Assembly (NCBI GenBank): GCA_905480235.1
Contig: CAJQPP010000158.1
Location: 1 to 39,207, forward strand
Source of the DNA: an uncultured Pirellulaceae bacterium
GTDB lineage: Bacteria > Planctomycetota > Planctomycetia > Pirellulales > Pirellulaceae
DNA length: 39,207 nt
Direction of reading: 5' to 3'
Below are positions 8,266 through 15,226 of the stretch, piece by piece (within the stretch, counting starts at the first letter, position 1; each line of letters begins with the position of its first letter). Below the pieces are notes generated by a model, which saw nothing but the letters and a program-made list of their open reading frames with translations, was not told the origin of the DNA and ran no database searches. The position numbers and the translations under genes were made by a program.

Positions 8266-8813
8266 CGATCATCCTGCCGGGTTACCGCTTGCGCTTCGTC
8301 AATGGCCGTCGTGATTCGCTCAAAGGGTTCCGATAATTGGAATGATGTGCGCCCTAACGCATCGCGTATGACGCTTTCCCTCAGCGGATCGCTAAATTGT
8401 ATCCGCGAGGCTTCGTCGGCCTCGGTAACATTCACAAACGCAACATCGATGTCTATTTTTGAATTTAAATCCAAAGCTTCGACTTGATTCACCAATACTA
8501 GACCGGCGCGATTTTTCGCTTTGTTAATCAGCGATGGGCCGATGTGATCGCAGATCAAAAAATTTCTCAAAGTGGAACCGTAGAGAATTTCTTGGGACCG
8601 TCCTGGCTTGACCGGCAGGGTGCAGTGGAATTCCAGTGGGCGACCAATTTCGTTGAGGACCAAATAACCACCACAGTATCCAATGGATTCAATTTCCAAT
8701 ACGGAATAAAAACCAAAGTTGGATGAGGTGATGGCTTCAGATTGGCGGGAATTTGGAAGCATGCAGTTTTTGCGACGTGGCAACAGTAGGGTGGAATTCG
8801 GTTTTTCCACCAT
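8262..8813 (-). CDS. Conserved-looking protein of unknown function, coupled to SNF2 helicase
   Basis: I do not recognise a characterised family. The 183-residue protein is soluble, with no signal peptide or membrane helix. Residues 35-110 look like a compact alpha/beta domain (YSVLEIESIGYCGGYLVLNE, LEFHCTLPVKPGR, LICDHIGPSLINKAKNRAG), and the C-terminus is acidic and helical. The ATG at 8813 is the first in frame. Its TGA overlaps the ATG of the helicase gene, a strong sign that the products are made together in proportion. The upstream 390 bases are non-coding and hold the promoter of this unit. It may be an accessory or partner of the helicase; that is inference from coupling only. Confidence 0.75.
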   Translation of the reverse strand: MVEKPNSTLLLPRRKNCMLPNSRQSEAITSSNFGFYSVLEIESIGYCGGYLVLNEIGRPLEFHCTLPVKPGRSQEILYGSTLRNFLICDHIGPSLINKAKNRAGLVLVNQVEALDLNSKIDIDVAFVNVTEADEASRIQFSDPLRESVIRDALGRTSFQLSEPFERITTAIDEAQAVTRQDDR

Positions 8814-9129
8814 GGCATGAATCAGGTGGGTTGGAAGAAAGATCGACCAGCAGAGGACTGCATCTTTAAGGGACGAAGATTCGAGGTTGCGGGTTAGGAA
8901 AACCTTGCACGGTTTAAGGATTCGTCGGTTCGGATTAGGAAAGATAATCGCACTGCAAGGGAGCCAGCATTTGTCAACTGCCTATTTAGAAAGTTTTAAC
9001 GCCGGTGTTTTTTAATAGCACAGATTTAGTTTTTTGTTCTGTTTCTTGTTAAAGATTGCGGTTCCTTGTGTTTGTGATGAAGGGTTACCAAAAAAGGACT
9101 GATTCATTGCGTTGTTTCTAAAGTCATTC
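8814..9129. other. Divergent intergenic region upstream of the 183-aa gene
   Basis: There is no credible ORF here. The stretch separates the minus-strand 183-aa/SNF2 unit from the plus-strand 153-aa gene and becomes strikingly T-rich on the plus strand between about 8990 and 9060, unlike the coding DNA around it. It must contain the promoter of the minus-strand unit, but I could not place a convincing -35/-10 pair for it. Confidence 0.5.
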
Positions 9130-9158
9130 TCGACACTCTTCTTAACGGTGTTTATACT
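9130..9158 (+). promoter_or_regulatory. Sigma-70-like promoter for the 153-aa gene
   Basis: TCGACA at 9130-9135 and TATACT at 9153-9158 each match five of six consensus bases, with an ideal 17-base spacer. Transcription would start near 9165, leaving a leader of about 42 bases before the ATG at 9207. A GGAG at 9197-9200 serves as ribosome binding site. This is the clearest promoter in the window. Confidence 0.7.
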
Positions 9159-9206
9159 GGAGTACATCCCAAACATATCCCCATTCATCCCGTTGCGGAG
9201 CGACAC

Positions 9207-9668
9207 ATGAACCACGGTCCCCACGAAAATCTCTCCCAAGTCTTTCACCTGGACGTTTCTCCTGGTTCATCAGAATCGGCAGGCGTCCCCGCGACTCCGG
9301 CTCAGGAAATCACCGATCTCCTGCGTCAAATGGTGGTTGCTCAGGATCGGCAAAATGAGTTGCTGGAAGATTTGATGGAACAAATGAACGCGGGGCAGCG
9401 GCAACGAGCCGCCGAACTGGGGCAATGGAAAGAATCCAACCCTGTGCTGGCCCGTCGCTGTCGCATCGCGGCTGAGGCTCTGGGGCAAGTACAGACCGAG
9501 TTTATCGAAAACTTGACGCACGAAATCTACGATAACCATGAAAACATGATGGAAGGCGAATTCGTGTTGAATGAGTTCGTCGACCGTTTTGGTCCGCGAC
9601 TGGCTCACTTGAATGGTGTACTGCAACTGCTTTCACAATTAAGCAGCGTACCGGGCCATCACCACTAA
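9207..9668 (+). CDS. Small helical protein of unknown function
   Basis: The 153-residue protein has no recognised family. After a short N-terminal segment, residues 31-75 form a likely coiled coil rich in Q, E and L (EITDLLRQMVVAQDRQNELL, then EDLMEQMNAGQRQ). Residues 80-145 are predicted helical, with aromatic and acidic residues (FIENLTHEIYDNHENMMEGE) and a final leucine-rich helix. The C-terminus is GHHH. There is no signal peptide, no TM segment and no cysteine pair. It has its own near-consensus promoter, a good ribosome site (GGAG, six-base spacing) and a strong terminator 33 bases after the stop, so it is a highly defined single-gene unit and probably well expressed. Role unknown. Confidence 0.8.
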   Translation: MNHGPHENLSQVFHLDVSPGSSESAGVPATPAQEITDLLRQMVVAQDRQNELLEDLMEQMNAGQRQRAAELGQWKESNPVLARRCRIAAEALGQVQTEFIENLTHEIYDNHENMMEGEFVLNEFVDRFGPRLAHLNGVLQLLSQLSSVPGHHH

Positions 9669-9701
9669 AACGGTGCCGATTGCGGCCTGCAAAAAGAAAT
9701 A

Positions 9702-9730
9702 AACCGAAGGTTGAGCTCTTCGGTTTTTTT
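9702..9730 (+). terminator. Rho-independent terminator after the 153-aa gene
   Basis: A perfect 8-bp stem (AACCGAAG at 9702-9709 with CTTCGGTT at 9718-9725) encloses an 8-base loop and runs straight into a T tract to 9730. It ends the transcript of the 153-aa gene. It also argues against TTG 9711 as the start of the next gene, because that codon lies inside the hairpin. Confidence 0.88.
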
Positions 9731-9818
9731 ATGCGCCGACTCGTGGCATCACCCGCCAAGTGTTGGGGTTAGTCAGCACTTAAACCCAATTCAAAAATCA
9801 GCGAGCCATTTGATTGCG

Positions 9819-10706
9819 ATGCAAGAATGTGAATCTAATCCAGAACGATATTATGAACTCGTATCGACGTTGACACCTGATAGGGTGAAACTGCAGGGCA
9901 TTTTTAAGAAAGAGCGAGAGAAGAAACGTGTCGCTCTGGATGCTGCGATCGTGCTGCATGGTCTCGGCGGAAACTTTTATGGTTCTAGCTTGAACCTCGG
10001 GCTCGCGGATGCGCTCGGGTCGCTTGGGATTGCAGTCGCTCTAATCAACACGCGAGGCCATGACAATATAAGCATGAGTCGCATTGCAGGCCGCGCCGAG
10101 ACTTTAGGGGCGGCCTATGAAATAGTTGATGACTGCCGCCACGATGTTGCCGGTTGGATCGATTGGATTCATCAAAGAGGCTACAAGAACGTGTGCCTGA
10201 TTGGGCATAGCTTGGGAGCAATCAAAGCGCTCTATGCTGCTGCAACGTTGCAAGATGCGGATATAAAAGCGATCGTTGGATTATCCGCAACCAGATTATG
10301 CCACGACGCATTTCTCCAGTCGGAACGAGGTGCAGATTTTCGAAAGTGGATGAAAATCGCGTCCAAAGAGGTCGAACTTGGAAATGAACGTAAGCTGATT
10401 CATGTGGATTTCCCTTTCCCAACCCACATGGCGGCGGGAGCTTATCGGGATAAATACGGCCCGGAAGATCGGTACGATTGGACTCGATACGTAGATCTAA
10501 TCAGCGTGCCTGCGTTGTTGATTTTTGGCGAGCGTGAACTGCAAGACAATGCCGCTTTTCACGGGTTGAGGGAAAAGGCCTGCGAGATCTGCGAAACATC
10601 CGATTCATTTTCCATGACAGTGATCGAGAGCGCCAACCATTTTTATGCGGGGGTTCAGCAACGTGCGACCGACGCCATGAAAGATTGGATCCAAGAGAAG
10701 TTTTGA
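9819..10706 (+). CDS. Alpha/beta hydrolase
   Basis: From ATG 9819 the protein has 295 residues; the longer frame from 9711 would begin inside a terminator. The oxyanion-hole motif HGLGGNFYGSS lies at 47-57. The nucleophile elbow GHSLGA puts the catalytic serine at 131. SANHFYAG puts the catalytic histidine at 274. The acid is probably in IFGEREL near 236-241. A cap region of about 50 residues follows strand 6 (LCHDAFLQSERGADFRKW). No signal peptide is seen, so it is cytoplasmic. It resembles serine esterases or peptidase-like hydrolases, but the substrate is not predictable. No ribosome site is obvious. It converges on the minus-strand respiratory operon with a 57-base gap. Confidence 0.85.
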   Translation: MQECESNPERYYELVSTLTPDRVKLQGIFKKEREKKRVALDAAIVLHGLGGNFYGSSLNLGLADALGSLGIAVALINTRGHDNISMSRIAGRAETLGAAYEIVDDCRHDVAGWIDWIHQRGYKNVCLIGHSLGAIKALYAAATLQDADIKAIVGLSATRLCHDAFLQSERGADFRKWMKIASKEVELGNERKLIHVDFPFPTHMAAGAYRDKYGPEDRYDWTRYVDLISVPALLIFGERELQDNAAFHGLREKACEICETSDSFSMTVIESANHFYAGVQQRATDAMKDWIQEKF

Positions 10707-10763
10707 GCGAGCTTCATCCTGCCTTGCGAGCCGACAATCGGCATGCACTACATGGCATCAGAA

Positions 10764-10997
10764 TCAGCGAATCTGCTGCAAGTACTTGCGGATCGCGAGA
10801 GCCCAGGCAGAGACGATTGTCACGGGAACCGCCAGCATGAATGCGATGCTCCACGCAAATCCCAGGGCCATTCCGTTGCTGTCATGGGCGACCGAACTCT
10901 TGCAGTTCGGGCAGGCCTCTGCAACGCAGGGAAACAGTAAGCAGATCGTCATCAGGGCGCAAAAAACTGTTAATGTGTGCAGTTTTGGTTTTCTCAT
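10764..10997 (-). CDS. Small CPxC membrane protein at the end of the oxidase operon
   Basis: The start is set at ATG 10997, which overlaps the stop of the DUF420 gene as TAATG, giving 77 residues. Residues 1-28 are a signal peptide or anchor. A CPNC motif follows (C29, C32), then a polar stretch, then a membrane helix at about 45-70 and a short basic tail. Topology suggests the CPNC pair sits on the periplasmic face close to the membrane. I do not recognise a named family. Translational coupling to a CtaM-like gene and the Sco gene points to a role in metal or heme insertion into the oxidase, which is inference. The next plus-strand gene converges from the other side. Confidence 0.7.
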   Translation of the reverse strand: MRKPKLHTLTVFCALMTICLLFPCVAEACPNCKSSVAHDSNGMALGFAWSIAFMLAVPVTIVSAWALAIRKYLQQIR

Positions 10998-11509
10998 TAG
11001 CCGGTGACTGGACTTAATTCGGAAATGGGCGGGAACCACCAATACAAATAAAGATACACCAACACGCCGGTGATCGATACATATAACCAGATTGGGAACG
11101 TGATTCGGGCAATTTTTCGATGCTTGCGGCGAATGGTGCCCTGCATTTGCAGAAATTCTGGTGACGGATCGGCGTTCTTTCCCCGCAGATCAATTTTCAG
11201 TCCCAGCCAAATGGTCATCAAACCGAGCACCGGAACTGCCATCGCAAGAATGATGTGCGGCACCAGAATCAACAAGTAAACCACATACCAGATCTGCTCA
11301 TAGTCCACGGTGGGAAATTTTTTGCTGCCTACATTCGCATGATAAACCAGATAGCAGATCAAAAACACGCAAGAGACTGCGAATGCTGACAGCATTGCTA
11401 CTTTGTGCGCTTGCTCTTTCCTAGAGCGAATTAATATGTAGCCAAGCACCAGCAACATAGTCGCTAGTGAATTTAATGACGCGTTGACATGGGGCAGCAT
11501 CTCAATCAT
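10997..11509 (-). CDS. DUF420 / CtaM-like oxidase assembly protein
   Basis: The 170-residue protein has four or five membrane helices and the DUF420 pattern: HVNASLNSLATMLLVLGYILIRSRKEQAHK, then a conserved YLVYHAN... segment, a YEQIWYVVYLLILVPHIILA helix and HRKIARITFPIWLYVSITGVLVYLYLY at the end (each quoted in parts). In Gram-positive bacteria the DUF420 protein CtaM is required to mature heme-copper oxidases. The conserved histidines in the first, second and third helices could hold heme or copper. The gene overlaps the Sco gene upstream (ATGA, 11506-11509) and the CPxC gene downstream (TAATG), so all three are tightly coupled. The family call is good; the role is by analogy. Confidence 0.85.
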   Translation of the reverse strand: MIEMLPHVNASLNSLATMLLVLGYILIRSRKEQAHKVAMLSAFAVSCVFLICYLVYHANVGSKKFPTVDYEQIWYVVYLLILVPHIILAMAVPVLGLMTIWLGLKIDLRGKNADPSPEFLQMQGTIRRKHRKIARITFPIWLYVSITGVLVYLYLYWWFPPISELSPVTG

Positions 11510-12750
11510 TCGTCAGTTATCTCCGTTTTGATTAATTCGAACTCCGCCGGCGGTTGCGTTTCCTGATTCAATTCGTCAATCAGGCCGAGGAGCTTATCTC
11601 TGCCGTCGTCAGCCTGCCAATCAACGTGTGCTCGCACGTTACCCCAGCGATCAACCACGGCCAGCAAGGAGGAATGGTGTTCCCCGTGTACCGGGATCTC
11701 CAAGAACTCACTGCCAATACGTTGAATGTAATTGTCATCCCCAGTCAAGAACACCCACTCCTCAGGGTCGGCGTTCAGGTTGCGTGCGTACGGGCGGAGG
11801 ATTTCCGGTTGGTCGTACTCCGAATCTGTGGTGATACTGACCATTTTTGCCTTGCGGCCAACGATTTCCGGTTGGATTTCCGCCAGCCATGCATTTTGTT
11901 TCGGACAGACACTGCCACACCTTGAGAAAAAGAAACTTCCCACCCAGACTTGGCCAGTCAAATCACGGGAATAGAAATCTTCCCCCTGCGAGTCGGTCAG
12001 TTGGAAATCTCGGAGCCATGGGTGTGCTGAGGGTTGGTTTTGTTTGGTGTGCGGGAAGGTGGCGGCGACGTTGCGGGTTTTAACTGTCTTTTCCAAAGGC
12101 GGGTTTGTTTCTGCAAGCACATTTTCCAAAACCGAATCAAATCGCTTCATTTCCCGTGGATCATCCCAGGAGAACCGATCGCGAAATCGACCCCATCGGT
12201 CAATTAGGAAAATATCTCCGGTGTGGTGTTCACCATCCACTATGGTTAGCAATTGCTGCCTGGCCAACTGGTTAATCTTGAATTGCTGACCTGTCAACAT
12301 TAACCACTTTTCTGGATCCGCGTTGAAGTCCTCGGCGTAGGCCCGCAGCACCTCTGGCGTGTCGTTTTTGGTATCCACGGACAAGCCGATGAAGGTGGTC
12401 TCCGTGTTCTTATGCCGGTTGGCGAGAACGCTGATTTGTCGGTTGAGGTCCCGGCAAATCGTCGGGCAATTGGTAAAAAAGAAACTTAGCACGAAAGGCT
12501 TGCCCGCTAACGAGCGGCTGTCAAAATCTTCTCCGCTGCGTTCTGTCAACTCAAAGGGTTCAACTTGTGGGAGACGCTTCCAAGGTACGTCTACGAAGAC
12601 TCTGCCGTCGTGATCGGGATCTAAAATTGCAGCCATCCCAGGATCGTCTTGTCGCGAGACAGGTGTCAAATTGAGTCGCTGATAGATGTAAAAACTGCCG
12701 TAAACCAGGACGCCGATCCAAAGCACGATACCAATTTTTTTGACGTTCAT
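11506..12750 (-). CDS. Double-domain Sco1/SenC copper chaperone
   Basis: Sco proteins are membrane-anchored thioredoxin-fold chaperones that deliver copper to the CuA site of subunit II. This protein has 414 residues: an N-terminal anchor (7-24) and two complete Sco domains in tandem. Domain 1 (about 60-215) has the copper motif C95-PTI-C99 with His175/176. Domain 2 (about 243-400) has C278-GSV-C282 with His358/359. Single Sco proteins are about 200 residues, so this is a fusion or internal duplication. The two halves are clearly diverged but both keep CxxxC plus His. The gene lies 116 bases downstream of coxC and overlaps the DUF420 gene, placing it in the oxidase operon. Confidence 0.92.
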   Translation of the reverse strand: MNVKKIGIVLWIGVLVYGSFYIYQRLNLTPVSRQDDPGMAAILDPDHDGRVFVDVPWKRLPQVEPFELTERSGEDFDSRSLAGKPFVLSFFFTNCPTICRDLNRQISVLANRHKNTETTFIGLSVDTKNDTPEVLRAYAEDFNADPEKWLMLTGQQFKINQLARQQLLTIVDGEHHTGDIFLIDRWGRFRDRFSWDDPREMKRFDSVLENVLAETNPPLEKTVKTRNVAATFPHTKQNQPSAHPWLRDFQLTDSQGEDFYSRDLTGQVWVGSFFFSRCGSVCPKQNAWLAEIQPEIVGRKAKMVSITTDSEYDQPEILRPYARNLNADPEEWVFLTGDDNYIQRIGSEFLEIPVHGEHHSSLLAVVDRWGNVRAHVDWQADDGRDKLLGLIDELNQETQPPAEFELIKTEITDE

Positions 12751-12866
12751 TTTGTCGATCCGAAAACGCTAATGTCTATGTCTGCACGGGTTTAACCGGA
12801 CTGGTGTATCCAAGGCAACTCAAATCAGAGGGAGGCGGGGCACTGGCTTACAAAAGAGTTTCCACC

Positions 12867-14123
12867 CTAGAGGTAGATAAACCAAAAAATCGTCAGCCAC
12901 ATGGCATCCACAAATTGCCAATACATACATGTTACGTAAAAAGCTGGGGATTTTCGGGCTACGAGTTTCTGGGGTAACCAGCATGCCAGAGCGATTAAAC
13001 CCACAATCAAGTGCAGGGCATGCATTCCGGTTAAGAGTAAGTAAATGCTTATCCAGGCTTGCCCGTTGGGAATTACGACTGGTAGCCGCACGTCATATCG
13101 TTCGTTGATTCCCTGGAACTTGCCTTCGGTATCAAACGACGCGGACAGATTTTCCTCACGCCCTTTAAGCGGCGAAATGGAGGCTTGCAGTTGCCGGGCT
13201 TCGATCGCCAGATCCTGTTGCTGTTGCTTTTTTGTATCGAGCCATTGTTTTTTTAGATCAATCTTTGCCGTCTCTTCGGTACCTCCCCCGAGAAGATTGA
13301 AGCGTTCGATTTGGCTTTCTAAATTTGACAACTGTTGGACGATTAACTGCTCCCGTTTTTCGACTAAGCTGAGTCGTTCATTGAGGGTCCCGAGTTCTCG
13401 CGTGAGCACTTGTCGTTCTGGTAGATAGACCTTGTCGACATCTTTGCCAGTATCGACATGAGGGTATACCTGATAGGCCATTAGGTTCAAGTAAAGGTTT
13501 GCATCAAAGGGGCTAATGGTCCGCCCAGCATTCTTGGCCGTCGCCTCGGTCATGTTGGCTTTTAATGAGTACAACAGGTCCATCCTTTGTTTGTCATTCT
13601 CATCGAGTGTTTCCGGGTCTCGCGACTCCATTTCCAGAATCATGATTCGTAATCTCTGATTCACATGGGAGAGATATTGGTAATCGGCTAATTCATGAAT
13701 TTGATTTTCACCTGGGATTGGCAGCAATCCAACTTTGTATTTGTCGTAATACTCGTTGAATTTGATTCCCAGAAAGACGCAACCTAGCAAGATGGTTACC
13801 AACAACCATAAACGAGCCGCTCGCGGGCGACTCTCGCTACAGGCAATCCATGACTGCCATGCACAAACGGCAGAGAACACCAAAAAGATCGTCATGGTGA
13901 TACCTGTCTCGGTGTGCACATGCATGTCCGTCCGAGTCGGCCATCCCGCTTGCAGTGTTGTCAAGCGAAGCACGAGATACACGGCAATGATGCCTGCAAA
14001 GAGCATGATTTCAGTCGAGATAAAAACCCACATACCGAGTTGGCCAATGGTGAATGGCACTTTGGGTTTTTCAGGAGTGGTTGAGGACTCTTTTTCGGTG
14101 CTCACTCCATGCTCCGTTGTCAT
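12867..14123 (-). CDS. coxC: Cytochrome c oxidase subunit III with a large coiled-coil insertion
   Basis: The start is ATG 14123, overlapping the stop of the heme O synthase gene (TAATG), which gives 418 residues; an upstream in-frame extension lies inside that gene. The five-helix subunit III core is present: TM1 28-53, TM2 74-95, TM3 103-124, TM4 356-383, TM5 392-417, with family motifs TEIMLFAG, FNEYYDKY and LLTGMHALHLIVG. Between TM3 and TM4, where about 15 residues are normal, there are about 220 (136-355). Much of this is predicted coiled coil (ERQVLTRELGTLNERLSLVE and further heptads to about 320). By the topology of canonical subunit III this loop faces the periplasm. Subunit III stabilises the oxidase. 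The insertion's role is unknown. Confidence 0.9.
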   Translation of the reverse strand: MTTEHGVSTEKESSTTPEKPKVPFTIGQLGMWVFISTEIMLFAGIIAVYLVLRLTTLQAGWPTRTDMHVHTETGITMTIFLVFSAVCAWQSWIACSESRPRAARLWLLVTILLGCVFLGIKFNEYYDKYKVGLLPIPGENQIHELADYQYLSHVNQRLRIMILEMESRDPETLDENDKQRMDLLYSLKANMTEATAKNAGRTISPFDANLYLNLMAYQVYPHVDTGKDVDKVYLPERQVLTRELGTLNERLSLVEKREQLIVQQLSNLESQIERFNLLGGGTEETAKIDLKKQWLDTKKQQQQDLAIEARQLQASISPLKGREENLSASFDTEGKFQGINERYDVRLPVVIPNGQAWISIYLLLTGMHALHLIVGLIALACWLPQKLVARKSPAFYVTCMYWQFVDAMWLTIFWFIYL

Positions 14124-15106
14124 TACACCAATGCCCAAATTGACAGGAGTGCCAGGTAAGCAGTCAGGTAGCCGAGCGAAACTCGAAACAATCGCCGTGA
14201 GGTGGCTGTATCTGTTTTTTTCCAGAAGACAATGGCTGCCTTGAGGTACCAAACGGCCAACCCTAGGGCGAGCGTCAGCAAAACTCCCTCTACCAAATTA
14301 GCAGGCCAGATAGCTGCGATGGTAACGGGAAAAAGCATCAGGCAAAAAACGAGAGCATGCCATCCCGCAAGTTTTCCGGTTGCATCAACGGTGGTCGCCA
14401 TACGTACACCCGCGTCAGCGTACTCGCCTCGGTACAGCCAGGCGATCGCCATAAAGTGAGGGAATTGCCAGATGAACAAGACCGCAAACAACAACCAAGC
14501 TCCCAGCGTAATGTGGCCCGCACAAACGGCCGTGCTACCGATCAATACCGGTAGGGCGCCGGCCACCGCACCGACATAAGTGTTCAACCAGCTGCGAAGT
14601 TTTAGCGGAGTGTAGATCCAGACGTAAATGATCCAGTTGATCCCAGCGACCAGCGCCGTTTGCCAATTGACTAGCGCTATCAGCCAAGCCACCCCCATGC
14701 CAAACGTCACTGCGCCAAAAACGGCCACCTGAACGGCCGAAAGCCGTTGAGCGGGTAGGGGGCGTTTGGATGTCCTTAGCATCAACCAATCGACGTACCG
14801 CTCAAGATATTGATTGAGTGCACATCCACTTGCTGAGACCAGTAGCAATCCAATCATGGCGTGGACGAGTTGCCAACCCGATCCAGCAACGGCTTGCGGG
14901 AGTGAAACGAGTCCTGCAACGGCAACCGTCAGGAGGACCATGATAGAAATTCGAGGTTTCGCTAATTCCACATAGCATCTAACCAACCCTATTGTAGGGT
15001 CGGCGATCTCGTCGGTTGCTGAGATTACGTTAGTTGCCACGCGGCTTTCTCCGAAGTCGGGCTGTTCCGGACTCGTGTTTTGCCGTTTTAACGGCTGATT
15101 TAACAT
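14123..15106 (-). CDS. ctaB: Heme O synthase (protoheme IX farnesyltransferase)
   Basis: This integral membrane UbiA-family enzyme farnesylates heme b to heme O, the precursor of heme A needed by the neighbouring oxidase. The 327-residue protein has about nine membrane helices. The first prenyl-diphosphate motif is N98-QYL-E102-RYV-D106-WLMLRTSKRPLP, matching the family pattern except that the second acidic position is Glu instead of Asp. A second polar motif region lies near YRGEYADAGVRM. An N-terminal extension of about 40 residues is not conserved. No heme A synthase (CtaA) gene is visible in the window, so it must be elsewhere if heme A is used. The gene is coupled to coxC by TAATG and starts 120 bases after coxA. 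Confidence 0.93.
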   Translation of the reverse strand: MLNQPLKRQNTSPEQPDFGESRVATNVISATDEIADPTIGLVRCYVELAKPRISIMVLLTVAVAGLVSLPQAVAGSGWQLVHAMIGLLLVSASGCALNQYLERYVDWLMLRTSKRPLPAQRLSAVQVAVFGAVTFGMGVAWLIALVNWQTALVAGINWIIYVWIYTPLKLRSWLNTYVGAVAGALPVLIGSTAVCAGHITLGAWLLFAVLFIWQFPHFMAIAWLYRGEYADAGVRMATTVDATGKLAGWHALVFCLMLFPVTIAAIWPANLVEGVLLTLALGLAVWYLKAAIVFWKKTDTATSRRLFRVSLGYLTAYLALLSIWALV

Positions 15107-15226
15107 GCCTTAGCATACTCAATTGTTTCGTAATGATCGAGATACAACTGCCATTATTGGGGCAGATGGGCATTGGCTCATCCCCAGCCCCCTCTCGTTC
15201 AGCCCCATTTGCATAATACTCAAAGA

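Noticed and set aside
13045..13428. 127-codon plus-strand frame opposite the coxC insertion
   Set aside because: The serine/arginine/cysteine-rich translation is typical of antisense to glutamate/leucine-rich coiled coil; the coxC frame is continuous through the region.
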